A DNA stretch of 15,212 nt from positions 1-15,212 of the forward strand of contig JAVEUP010000185.1 in NCBI GenBank assembly GCA_034005525.1, given 5' to 3'. Shown in pieces: positions 1-7,253 of the stretch (within the stretch, counting starts at the first letter, position 1; every line of letters starts with the position of its first letter). A program made the position numbers and the translations under genes. Source of the stretch: PWXP01 sp034005525. GTDB lineage: Bacteria > Planctomycetota > Planctomycetia > Pirellulales > Thermoguttaceae. The notes under the pieces are model-generated. The model did no database searches. It was not told where the DNA came from and saw only the letters and a program-made list of their open reading frames with translations.

Positions 1-11
1 ACCGTCGGACG

Positions 12-1301
12 ATGGAGTGCATTCTGGAAACGTATTTCCCAGTACGGGTACACGTCACTGACTGCATAAAACAGAAACATCATATTATACGCGCACCCGA
101 GTTCACCGCAAATCCGTCGTGGAAAGCATACGATATACTCGACAGTCAACTTTCATGGTCAGACAACCGTTCCCGGTATTCCTCCTCCATTGCGGCATTC
201 CGAAATGCGGCCAGACAACTCGCGAACGGATTTAGAGAACTCACACCAAGGGAGATGACGGATTGGTTTCCTGATTTTGGAGTGTGCCGTGATCTGTTGT
301 CGCACGTCGGCATATTGTTGAGAGAAGCATCGTTGTTGCCACAATCCTGGAGTTGTGACAACATCTCAATTCTCAAATTGCGGGCTTTCTGGAAGGCCAT
401 CCTCACACTGGCGTTTCTTCACCAGGGAGTTGCCTCTCACTTGGCAGGACAACAACATGTGGGAATGATCCAGATCTTGAGCAAGCCGCGAGACGCAATG
501 GTTGACTGGATCGCCGGCTGTGCGGGTATCGAGAAGGCGATCGTTGACCGTCTGATAGCCCTTCACACATACGAGCGTTCATTAAAGACGCCCGACATTG
601 CAACTGCGCCATTCCTACCATTGGGCAACGGACGGCTTGCCGCAAGTCCTTGGATGTTGGCAAGCTCTTCATGGGAAAGAAACTTCTGTGCCCATGTGGC
701 AAGCGCATATCCACAACTCTATGGTCCAACTGGCCGCGACTTGGCGGCGCACCTTGCCGGCGAAATGGTAGATATGTTGAAGAAGGCCGGGTTTGAGGCC
801 ATCCACTCGCTCGAATTCAACCTCGGTGACGTCAACGGAGACATCGACGTGCTCGCATGGTCACGGAAAGAATCCTACCTGATGGCTGTCGAATTGTATT
901 GGAAGATCGCAACCGGTGATGTCATGGAGGTGCTTCATGGCGAGGAGACATGTCGAAAGAAGATGTGTAACCAGTTGCCGAAGTACGAGTATGTGCTGTC
1001 GGCTAAAGCGGGTGACATCGTAGCGAGAGCGTTTAAGTTGAAGGCTTCACCAACAATCAGTGGCTGGTCATGTGGCATGGTCGTTCGTGGATTCGTTGGA
1101 TCGCCTCGTATCGGCAATGAACGGCATTTTCTTGTTCCCGACAGTTTGCTTATGAAAGAGATTACGCAACACACATCATTGAGAGATCTTTGTCACTGGG
1201 CAAAAACCAAACCCTTTCTCCCACAGGAGGGGCGGGACTTCCAAATGTATCCAACTGAAGTCACTTCGCCCTCTGGAATCAAGGCCACGTTCTGGGAATA
1301 A
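12..1301 (+). CDS. Unrecognised protein with possible degenerate PD-(D/E)XK nuclease-like domain
   Basis: About 429 residues if the ATG at 12 is the start; the frame is open to the window edge, so the gene may begin further upstream. No signal peptide or membrane segment is visible. Residues 200-225 carry a P-L-x-x-G-N-G-R-L-x-x-S-P-W stretch, followed near residues 223-230 by W-E-R-N. Residues 272-298 read G-D-x-N-G-D-I-D-V-L-A, then a hydrophobic strand, then V-E-L-Y-W-K. This order (acidic D277/D279, then strand, then E294) resembles the core of PD-(D/E)XK restriction-endonuclease-like proteins. In the canonical E-x-K, position 296 would be Lys; here it is Tyr, with Lys at 298, so catalysis may be lost or the Lys displaced. 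Base composition is clearly less GC-rich than the genes to the right, which suggests transfer. The downstream radical SAM gene lies 53 bases away on the same strand. The coding call is firm; the fold is an inference. Confidence 0.7.
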   Translation: MECILETYFPVRVHVTDCIKQKHHIIRAPEFTANPSWKAYDILDSQLSWSDNRSRYSSSIAAFRNAARQLANGFRELTPREMTDWFPDFGVCRDLLSHVGILLREASLLPQSWSCDNISILKLRAFWKAILTLAFLHQGVASHLAGQQHVGMIQILSKPRDAMVDWIAGCAGIEKAIVDRLIALHTYERSLKTPDIATAPFLPLGNGRLAASPWMLASSSWERNFCAHVASAYPQLYGPTGRDLAAHLAGEMVDMLKKAGFEAIHSLEFNLGDVNGDIDVLAWSRKESYLMAVELYWKIATGDVMEVLHGEETCRKKMCNQLPKYEYVLSAKAGDIVARAFKLKASPTISGWSCGMVVRGFVGSPRIGNERHFLVPDSLLMKEITQHTSLRDLCHWAKTKPFLPQEGRDFQMYPTEVTSPSGIKATFWE

Positions 1302-1354
1302 GATGATTATAGGGATGGCGGGATCAAGGTGATTCGAGTGGGATAGGTCGAGCC

Positions 1355-2527
1355 ATGTACACAGTCATGAAGACACACGGACTCTTGTTCGCCGCCGAGG
1401 GCCTTTCCGAGCGTGACGTGGAAAAAGGTCTCTCGCTCGCCGGACGGGTTCATCCACAATATCGGCCGGTGTTCGATGAAATGAGCGAAGAAGACCGCGC
1501 GGCGGTGGCCCTGTATTTCCTGCCGCATGGCTCGAAGAAGGACGTGCTGGAGGTCACGCGGCCGCGAGCGGTGAAGTGGTACTGCCCATTCGCCGACCAG
1601 CGGACGTTTCCCTCTGGCCATCGTTATTCGATCAACGTCTACACGGGCTGCGAGCACCGGTGCCAATACTGCTATGTCAACGGCTACAGTGCCCGGCAAC
1701 CCGACTGCAAACACCGCTTTCGGCAGGACTTGTGCAAGGACTTGGAGGCGTTGGAGGCTTTTGACGTTCCGCCCGCGCCGGTGCATCTGTCGAACAGCAC
1801 CGATGCACTCCAACCGTTGGAACAATCGCATCGCCACACGCTTTTCACATTGGAAAAACTGGCCGAGCATCGGAATCGGTTCACAACGGTCACGCTGTTG
1901 ACGAAGAATCCGGCGGCGCTCGTGGAGGATGGATATATTCAGGTGTTGCGCCGTCTCAACTGGTTTCCGACAGATCATCCACGGCGCGGATGGTTCGAGG
2001 AGAAGGGCTTTCCGCCGCTCCGGCTGGAGATTTCGCTGGCATTCGTCAACGATGAGCATCGCCGGCTGCTCGATCCGGCTGCCCCGAGCGTCGAAGACCG
2101 GATGGCGGCAATCCGGCAGTTGCGACAACAGGATTTGCCCGTCTTCTTGCGAATCGACCCGTTGTTCCCACGCGATCCGCTGGGTGGTGGTAAGAAGATG
2201 GCCGATTTCGGCCTGCCGGATGTTCAGTCGATGAGCGATTTGGAGGGGTTGGTTGCTTTTGGCCATGAAGTCGGCATACATGGCATCATCTATTCCGTCG
2301 CCAAAATCACCCGACTGCGGCAGGGCGGCCTGTCGCCGGTGATGGAGCAGATGAAGCGAGTGTACCAGCATCTTTCCGCCAAGCAGCCATTGGTGTTTCG
2401 CGGCGGTTCGTGGCGTTTTTCGGAGAACGTGGCCAGGGAGCGGGTCGTCGGACCGTACCTGGAGCTTTGCGACCGATATTCCATTTCCGCCAAACCGTGC
2501 AAGGCAAACCTACTCACAACCCCATAG
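1355..2527 (+). CDS. Radical SAM protein, spore photoproduct lyase-like (SplB/COG1533 group)
   Basis: A 390-residue cytosolic protein. The radical SAM cluster motif C-x3-C-x2-C is explicit at C99, C103 and C106, within Y-T-G-C-E-H-R-C-Q-Y-C-Y. These cysteines would hold a [4Fe-4S] cluster that cleaves S-adenosylmethionine to a 5'-deoxyadenosyl radical. Further along come a T-L-L-T-K-N-P strand, the R-L-E-I-S-L-A-F segment, and D-R-M-A-A-I-R-Q-L followed by P-V-F-L-R-I-D-P-L-F-P. These match the TIM-barrel layout of the SplB/Rv2578c-like group. That group includes DNA spore photoproduct lyase, but most members have no known substrate, so DNA repair should not be assumed. The start at 1355 has only a weak upstream AGG-type site; an ATG at 1370 is an alternative. 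The gene converges with the CoA-pathway operon on the opposite strand. The family call is confident, the substrate unknown. Confidence 0.88.
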   Translation: MYTVMKTHGLLFAAEGLSERDVEKGLSLAGRVHPQYRPVFDEMSEEDRAAVALYFLPHGSKKDVLEVTRPRAVKWYCPFADQRTFPSGHRYSINVYTGCEHRCQYCYVNGYSARQPDCKHRFRQDLCKDLEALEAFDVPPAPVHLSNSTDALQPLEQSHRHTLFTLEKLAEHRNRFTTVTLLTKNPAALVEDGYIQVLRRLNWFPTDHPRRGWFEEKGFPPLRLEISLAFVNDEHRRLLDPAAPSVEDRMAAIRQLRQQDLPVFLRIDPLFPRDPLGGGKKMADFGLPDVQSMSDLEGLVAFGHEVGIHGIIYSVAKITRLRQGGLSPVMEQMKRVYQHLSAKQPLVFRGGSWRFSENVARERVVGPYLELCDRYSISAKPCKANLLTTP

Positions 2528-2805
2528 ACATGGGCAGTTCGCCCGTGGCCCGCGCTTCCTTGATTGTGAGAATGGCCATCCGGGTTTCCGGCGCGTTTGG
2601 ACAAGGAACCGCGATTTCTCCGCATCTCCGAGGGGCATTCTGGTGGCTTCCCTTGGAAGGAAGGATCCTCGTGGCCAAGCCAAGCAACCCAGTAGAGTGG
2701 GTCTATGCAAGAGCTTGCTGGCATGCCGCTGCCCGGTAAACGCTTCAATCGGCGAACAGGGCAGGCATGAGCCGCAGCACCGAATGCGAGACGCCGCACC
2801 GGCCG
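2528..2805. other. Convergent intergenic spacer
   Basis: This 278-base spacer lies between the 3' ends of the radical SAM gene (+) and the hydratase/dehydrogenase gene (-). The only local structure noticed is a small hairpin, CTTCC/GGAAG, at 2647-2659 with a 3-base loop and no T-run, too weak to call a terminator. Open frames crossing it lack a ribosome binding site and family-like features. Confidence 0.5.
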
Positions 2806-4893
2806 TTACTCCATCATCGTCCGGCTGCACTCGACTCCGATGCTTCCTTTCCTGCAAAACGGGGTAACGAAGAAATCGGCGGAGTGGCTGGCCTGAATCT
2901 CGAGTGCTTCGGACAACGGAGTGCCGCAGGAGTCGCAGATGGACTGCATCATGGCCTTGCGGGCCGCTTCCACGGCCGGGCTGTCGGAGGCCGGCACGCC
3001 GACGTCGGCAGGCACGGCTTTCAGCGCGCCTTCTTCCAGCTCCCGCATCTCCACGCCGGCCGCTCCGGACGACGCAAGACGCCAGACCGTCTCGAGCGAC
3101 TTCTGCATCGGACCCGCGTAATCGATCAGCCAGCCCACGGCGTTTCCGGCGGCTACCGGCTCTCCGGTCAGCAACATTCTGACCAGCTTCGGCCACTGAT
3201 TCCGCGGGGCCTTTCTGAACGGCCAGTGGCAGCCCTCCATGCCCGGCAGCACGGGCAGCGTAACCTCCGGCATTCCCAGAACCGCATTTTCGACCGCCAC
3301 CAGGTAGTGGCAGTGCACGAGCAGTTCCAGGAAACCGCCCAGGCAGCGTTTGCCGACGACGAAACCCACCGACACTCGGAACTCGCTGGCAAGCCGCCTG
3401 GCGGTCGCCGACCACGCAGCGGCCAGCCGGCGTCCCTGCTGCGCATCGTGCAGCGCGGGAAAGAACTCGCTGGTATCGGCACCCAGCATTTGCGTGGCGA
3501 GGTGGAAATCGCCGGTGACAATCACCCTGTCGATACCCTCGGCCTTGAGCCAGTCGATCGCCCGGTTCAATTCGTCGTCGACGTCGGCGTTGTAGGCTTC
3601 CCGGCTGATCGTGATAACTCCTACGTTCCCGTCGTGCTCGGCGTTGACGTACAACTGCTGCCACTCGGGGCTGTCGATCTGCTCGAACACGGCGGGATAC
3701 CAGGCGCTTTCAGCCGCTTGCGGGTAGAGCCGGTGATACTCCTGAACCGTTTCGACGGCGTTCTTGGCGCCCATGCTCCGGATCATCGCGAGCACGCCAC
3801 GGCGGAATTGCGCGCACAATTCGCCGATCGCGTTGATATGGGACAGGTGCGCCCGCTGCTCGTGAAGCAGCAGGCTCGTCATTTGCACCAGCGCTCCCTG
3901 GATCCAGGTGGCGAATGCTTCCTCGGCCGCACCGTCCAAGGGCCAGTCGACCAGGGGCCGGAAATGATCGGGCGGATACCAGTTCTGGCCGGTCTCCTTC
4001 CGCTCGCACAGCTCCGGCGTCGGCGCGAACAACGCCCCGTACTTCTGGGCAAGATGATGCAGGCAGGACCACGTCAGGAAATCGGCCCCCTTGGCGCCGA
4101 TCACGTCGTGGGCCCTGAACGGATTCGGCCCCGCAAGCTTCCTGACATACTTGTCGATCTTCCAGAAAGGCATGTTGGTCGCGCGATGGTACCTCAAACC
4201 TGCCAGCGTCGTGCCGCAAAACAGCACGTCCAAGACAAAGGACCAGTGGTCGCTGACCGGAATCGGGATCATCCCCAATGCCCACAGAAGCCGGGTAACG
4301 CTGGAATTCTCCTCGTCGACAACCTCCCAGACCTTGTTGGTTTCGTGAGGAAACGCAGGATGTGCCACGCCCACTCCAAGCTCCGAACTCGGAAAGCCGG
4401 ACGTCACCGACCGGATTTCGACTTCTGGAAACGATTCCCGGAACAGCCGGTAGTGGGCCTTCTTGATTTCAAGGATCTCCGGAATCGCCTCCAGGAGAAA
4501 ACGGGGGCGGTACTTGCCAAGATCCGCCGGCAGGCTGGTCCCGTCGTAGGTCATCCGGACAATGTTTCCCATGATCCTGTCGGCTCGCTCCTGACCGACC
4601 GCCGCTACCAGTCCGGCGTAGTGCGGGCCGATCCCGTCGGCCGTTCTGGGACGGCTGAGACCAATCGACCTGACGCCGAAGGGCTCCAGCCGTGAAGTGA
4701 GCTGCATCATCTTCCCGGCGCCCACGATCCCATTAGCGCCGGAGATTACCAGCGAGCCGCGTTCGTTGGGGCCGCCGAATACCTGGTCCACCAGGTCACC
4801 GGCATCGGCGGGCAGCCTGCCGCCGCGGAATATGTCGGTAACCGTACCAAGTCCCAGTGTCTGAAGCGTGGATTGTCTGATGGATTTCGTCAT
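2806..4893 (-). CDS. Fused 3-hydroxyacyl-CoA dehydrogenase / enoyl-CoA hydratase (crotonase)
   Basis: A 695-residue bifunctional protein with dehydrogenase first and hydratase last, the order of FadN-type fusions rather than FadB/FadJ. Residues 47-70 form the Rossmann strand with S-G-A-N-G-I-V-G (51-58). This is unlike the usual GxGxxG of hydroxyacyl-CoA dehydrogenases and closer to the TGxxGxxG of extended SDRs. Residues near 125 read E-A-I-P-E-I-L-E-I-K-K, typical of the dehydrogenase family. H178 sits in V-A-H-P-A-F-P, matching the catalytic His of G-H-P-F-N-P relatives, with the following Asn replaced by Phe. The crotonase part spans about 415-680: G-A-D at 471-473 (oxyanion hole), G-G-F-L-E with E523, and M-P-E-V with E543. 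The two glutamates lie 20 residues apart, as in rat mitochondrial hydratase (E144/E164). The start ATG overlaps the thiolase stop (TAATG) and has a GGAGG site inside the thiolase gene. It should hydrate a 2-enoyl-CoA and oxidise the product to 3-oxoacyl-CoA for the thiolase. Confidence 0.88.
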   Translation of the reverse strand: MTKSIRQSTLQTLGLGTVTDIFRGGRLPADAGDLVDQVFGGPNERGSLVISGANGIVGAGKMMQLTSRLEPFGVRSIGLSRPRTADGIGPHYAGLVAAVGQERADRIMGNIVRMTYDGTSLPADLGKYRPRFLLEAIPEILEIKKAHYRLFRESFPEVEIRSVTSGFPSSELGVGVAHPAFPHETNKVWEVVDEENSSVTRLLWALGMIPIPVSDHWSFVLDVLFCGTTLAGLRYHRATNMPFWKIDKYVRKLAGPNPFRAHDVIGAKGADFLTWSCLHHLAQKYGALFAPTPELCERKETGQNWYPPDHFRPLVDWPLDGAAEEAFATWIQGALVQMTSLLLHEQRAHLSHINAIGELCAQFRRGVLAMIRSMGAKNAVETVQEYHRLYPQAAESAWYPAVFEQIDSPEWQQLYVNAEHDGNVGVITISREAYNADVDDELNRAIDWLKAEGIDRVIVTGDFHLATQMLGADTSEFFPALHDAQQGRRLAAAWSATARRLASEFRVSVGFVVGKRCLGGFLELLVHCHYLVAVENAVLGMPEVTLPVLPGMEGCHWPFRKAPRNQWPKLVRMLLTGEPVAAGNAVGWLIDYAGPMQKSLETVWRLASSGAAGVEMRELEEGALKAVPADVGVPASDSPAVEAARKAMMQSICDSCGTPLSEALEIQASHSADFFVTPFCRKGSIGVECSRTMME

Positions 4894-6101
4894 TACGATG
4901 CACCTCCTTCCGTCACCTTCAGCAGGGCAGCAATGCCCACGTCACCCGCGGCACAGCCGAACAGCAGCACAAGGCCGCCCCCCAAATCCACTGCTTCCTC
5001 AAGGCCTTCGATCAGCAAGCGGGTAAGCGTTGGCCCTTGCGGATGCCCCCAGACCAACGAGCAGCCCGAATTGTTGATCTTGCGCCAGTCGTATTCCATC
5101 ACTTTTGAAAAGATGGCGTCGTTGATGGCAAACGGGTTGTGGCACTTCACCACAGCAATGTCGGCCATGGTAGCGCCGGTCTTTGCCAGCAGTCTCTGCA
5201 CGGCAAGCGTAGGGGCCTCCGGCATAAGCGACGGATGCGTCCGTATCTCGGCCTTGGCGACGAACTGGATGACAATTTCAGGCCGCAGGCTGAGTTCTTT
5301 GGCTTTCTCCGGGGTCGTAACCAGCAGCGTCGCCATGCCGTCCGACGCGTGTGTTTGTGTTCCCGTCGTCACGCAGGCATCCAACTCGCGCATGCGTCGC
5401 AGACCGTCCAACGTAAGTTTGCGAACTCCAAGATCATCGTCGATTCTGCCAAGGGAGCGGCCTTGCACATTCAATACCTCCAGCGGCACGAGGAGGCGAT
5501 CGAGAAAGCCGGAGGCCTTGGCGTCGAAGTATTGCTGATAGCGGCAGTAGGCGATGTCCTCCACCTCTTTCCGATCGAGGCGGTACTTCCGGGCGGCGTT
5601 GCCGGCCGTGGTAAGCATCGCCTGGCTTGTCGCCGGGTCGAATCCGAAATTATCCCACACGTTGCTTATCGCCATGGTTCTCCTGTGGGCCCTCCGCTCC
5701 GGGAATACACCCACGGGTGAATCGCTGGTCCGATCGAAGGTCAGAACGCCCACAACGTCGTTCGCTCCACTCTCGACTTCCGCCGCGGCGAGCAAGACCG
5801 CCTGCAACCCGGTGGCACATGCCTCTTCCACGTGAAATCCCGGTATCCGGCACCCCAGGCAACTCGCCACCAGCGGCGCATTCCAGAACTTCCAGTGCCA
5901 CGGCACGGTCGAGCCGATGACCAAGTATTGCAGCTCGCTGGCCGGAACCTTTCGGATTCCGAGGATCCGGTTCATCGCCTCGCCGGCGAATTGGCCGATA
6001 TTCACCTCGGCCAGTGCCGACGTCTGCCACGCCGGGAAGAAGCTGCTCCCCCAGGTTCCGTACGGCACCCGGGCCTTGGGGAACATCTGGACATTCCGCA
6101 T
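4893..6101 (-). CDS. Thiolase family protein (acetyl-CoA acyltransferase)
   Basis: A 402-residue cytosolic thiolase, close to the usual ~390-400. The expected residues are visible: nucleophile C95 in E-E-A-C-A-T-G, an H-N-P-F-A-I-N-D segment with H321/N322 where many thiolases have N-E-A-F and SCP2-type thiolases have H-D-C-F, H353 in G-H-P, and C383 in F-G-C-A-A-G-D. The last replaces the common C-x-G-G-G and may alter the oxyanion loop. It is expected to cleave a 3-oxoacyl-CoA with CoA, the step after the product of the downstream fusion gene. A GTG at 6119 would add six residues (E-E-E-L-T encoded by the purine-rich ribosome binding site itself). The ATG at 6101, seven bases after GGAGGAGGA, is therefore preferred. 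It is the first gene of a two-gene minus-strand operon divergent from the ACT/ligase pair. Substrate chain or ring type cannot be read from sequence. Confidence 0.88.
   Translation of the reverse strand: MRNVQMFPKARVPYGTWGSSFFPAWQTSALAEVNIGQFAGEAMNRILGIRKVPASELQYLVIGSTVPWHWKFWNAPLVASCLGCRIPGFHVEEACATGLQAVLLAAAEVESGANDVVGVLTFDRTSDSPVGVFPERRAHRRTMAISNVWDNFGFDPATSQAMLTTAGNAARKYRLDRKEVEDIAYCRYQQYFDAKASGFLDRLLVPLEVLNVQGRSLGRIDDDLGVRKLTLDGLRRMRELDACVTTGTQTHASDGMATLLVTTPEKAKELSLRPEIVIQFVAKAEIRTHPSLMPEAPTLAVQRLLAKTGATMADIAVVKCHNPFAINDAIFSKVMEYDWRKINNSGCSLVWGHPQGPTLTRLLIEGLEEAVDLGGGLVLLFGCAAGDVGIAALLKVTEGGAS
4903..4907 (-). promoter_or_regulatory. Shine-Dalgarno site for the dehydrogenase/hydratase gene, inside the thiolase gene
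   Basis: On the minus strand, GGAGG lies nine bases before the ATG at 4893. It falls in the last codons of the thiolase gene, whose TAA shares its final A with that ATG. This supports the chosen start and translational coupling of the two genes. Confidence 0.8.
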
Positions 6102-6108
6102 TGTCAAT

Positions 6109-6117
6109 TCCTCCTCC
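6109..6117 (-). promoter_or_regulatory. Shine-Dalgarno site deciding the thiolase start
   Basis: GGAGGAGGA on the minus strand ends seven bases before the ATG at 6101. Starting instead at the upstream GTG (6119) would place this site inside the coding sequence, so the ATG is the better start. Confidence 0.8.
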
Positions 6118-6258
6118 ACATGAAGTTGTGCGCCTGAAGAGGACGGTCTTATCGTCGCAGTCGTGGCGGTTCATCCATCAGGCACCTTCTCCATGCACCG
6201 CGAAAACTGGGACAGTCCCCCGTGAGCGATTACCAACCATTGGTCAAACAAAGTGAAA

Positions 6259-6288
6259 AGTGTAACAGGATGATGGCGGATACAGCAA
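6259..6288 (-). promoter_or_regulatory. Candidate promoter for the thiolase operon
   Basis: On the minus strand, TTGCTG (6288-6283) and TACACT (6264-6259) are separated by 18 bases. They match the sigma-70 consensus at three and four of six positions. The site lies about 160 bases before the thiolase ATG. This is a by-eye match only. Confidence 0.25.
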
Positions 6289-6353
6289 GGCTGGCACCTT
6301 TATGGGTGCAATGAAATAGCCCGTTCTGGCGGATGGGATGTCAGTCATTATCA

Positions 6354-6453
6354 GGCTCTTCCGTTTCTAGGTGCAGGCCGCGGCAATGTAGTAGGCACAC
6401 GCCGCTGTGCCGTCCCTGAAACAAAGGCTGTCTGCACCCAGAAACGGAAGAGC
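6354..6453. repeat. ~100-bp imperfect inverted repeat with nested hairpin
   Basis: The left arm (6354-6376) and right arm (6431-6453) are reverse complements over about 23 bases with only two differences; the core CTCTTCCGTTTCT is exact. Inside lies a second hairpin, GGCACA (6394-6399) with TGTGCC (6406-6411) and a 6-base loop. There is no following T-run and no open frame with transposase features. It could be a non-autonomous mobile element (MITE or REP-like), a structured leader RNA, or a terminator-like barrier between divergent units. Confidence 0.75.
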
Positions 6454-6530
6454 TAATTATCATGCACGCGCCGCAAGCCCGCTGCTGCACCCCTCTTCCA
6501 CTTCTTGCCGCACCCAAAGCGAGTGGACTG

Positions 6531-6557
6531 TTGCAGTGCGCGTTGGGTTTGTATAGA
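6531..6557 (+). promoter_or_regulatory. Candidate promoter for the ACT/ligase genes
   Basis: TTGCAG (6531-6536) and TATAGA (6552-6557) lie 15 bases apart, a spacing shorter than ideal. The leader to the ATG at 6633 would be about 70 bases. It is a weak by-eye match. Confidence 0.28.
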
Positions 6558-6632
6558 CTGCTTGTCGATCACCCCATTGCCGCAACGGCGGCGAGTTTGG
6601 CGTGAGGTCCAAGGCCGCATAGGAGCGCTCCA

Positions 6633-7076
6633 ATGAGAATCCCGCAGCTTTCCATCCGTATTGAAAACAAGGTTGGCCAGTTAATTGCACCCTGTAAGCT
6701 GCTGGCCGATGCAGGGATCAACATCGTCACCCTTTCTCTGGCGGATTTCCCGGAGTTTGGTATTTTGCGACTGATCGTCCGCGACTGGCAGCACGCTCGT
6801 GAAGTGCTCGAGGCGGCCGGAGTGGACGTCGCGGTAACCGACGTGCTGGCCATCGAGGTCCGCGATCAGCCCGGCGGACTCGTCGGATTGTTGGAAATCT
6901 TTGCGAAAGCAGGGATCAGCGTGGCGCACATGTACGCTTTCACGGCTCGGCTTGGCGACAGTGCCGTCATGGTGTTCAGCTTCAACGATCTGGACGCCGC
7001 CATTCTCGCCCTGGCGCGCGCTGAAATCAACCCGGTCAGCCCCGTCACTCTCTATGACCATCTCGAGGAGGCGTAG
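6633..7076 (+). CDS. Tandem ACT-domain protein
   Basis: A 147-residue protein made of two ACT domains (about residues 1-67 and 70-147). Each begins with a beta strand and a turn carrying the usual Gly: E-N-K-V-G-Q-L in the first, D-Q-P-G-G-L in the second. Each then has a helix ending in A-G-I-N-I or A-G-I-S-V and a second strand, the beta-alpha-beta pattern of ACT domains. There is no catalytic domain. Stand-alone tandem ACT proteins of this size are often encoded next to phenylacetate- or benzoate-CoA-ligase-type genes, as here, and usually bind small ligands such as amino acids. The start at 6633 is supported by AGGAG (6621-6625) seven bases upstream. The ligase gene follows 176 bases later on the same strand, probably in the same transcript. 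A regulatory role towards the ligase is inference; the ligand is unknown. Confidence 0.88.
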   Translation: MRIPQLSIRIENKVGQLIAPCKLLADAGINIVTLSLADFPEFGILRLIVRDWQHAREVLEAAGVDVAVTDVLAIEVRDQPGGLVGLLEIFAKAGISVAHMYAFTARLGDSAVMVFSFNDLDAAILALARAEINPVSPVTLYDHLEEA

Positions 7077-7118
7077 AACCATGGGGATCGTGCCCGCGCC
7101 GCGGCTGGGAAAGGTCAG

Positions 7119-7253
7119 ATGAGCGGTGCAACGGAGGCCCGGGCACCGGCCCAGAGCGTTGGTCGACGGGCGGCGGGTTTCGCGGGAGTGAACGTCGATC
7201 AAACGTCGCATGATGATTCTGAATACCCATACCGTTGCTTAAGGAGTTCTTGA
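7119..7253 (+). CDS. Possible 44-residue small ORF overlapping the ligase start
   Basis: An ATG at 7119 opens a 44-codon frame whose TGA (7251-7253) shares its last base with the ligase ATG, a TGATG arrangement typical of translational coupling. The predicted peptide begins M-S-G-A-T-E-A-R-A and ends C-L-R-S-S; it has no recognisable domain or signal. A weak AAGG lies just upstream, and the ligase Shine-Dalgarno AAGGAG falls inside its last codons. It may be a leader peptide or chance. Confidence 0.2.
   Translation: MSGATEARAPAQSVGRRAAGFAGVNVDQTSHDDSEYPYRCLRSS
7241..7246 (+). promoter_or_regulatory. Shine-Dalgarno site deciding the ligase start
   Basis: AAGGAG lies six bases before the ATG at 7253. 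A TTG at 7235 in the same frame would include this site in the coding sequence, so the ATG is the preferred start. Confidence 0.8.

Larger units (their letters stand above)
6102..6632. other. Divergent regulatory region between the thiolase operon and the ACT/ligase genes
   Basis: This 531-base region lies between divergent gene pairs. It holds the thiolase ribosome binding site, a GGGACAGTCCC palindrome (6209-6219), a weak minus-strand promoter candidate (6259-6288), a ~100-base inverted-repeat element (6354-6453) and a weak plus-strand promoter candidate (6531-6557). Short open frames here lack recognisable content. Confidence 0.6.

Noticed and set aside
2767..4695. A long plus-strand open frame (642 codons) across the dehydrogenase/hydratase gene
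   Set aside because: It lies wholly opposite a gene with clear catalytic motifs and a coupled start; its translation is low-complexity Arg/Gly/His-rich, as expected for the antisense of GC-rich DNA.
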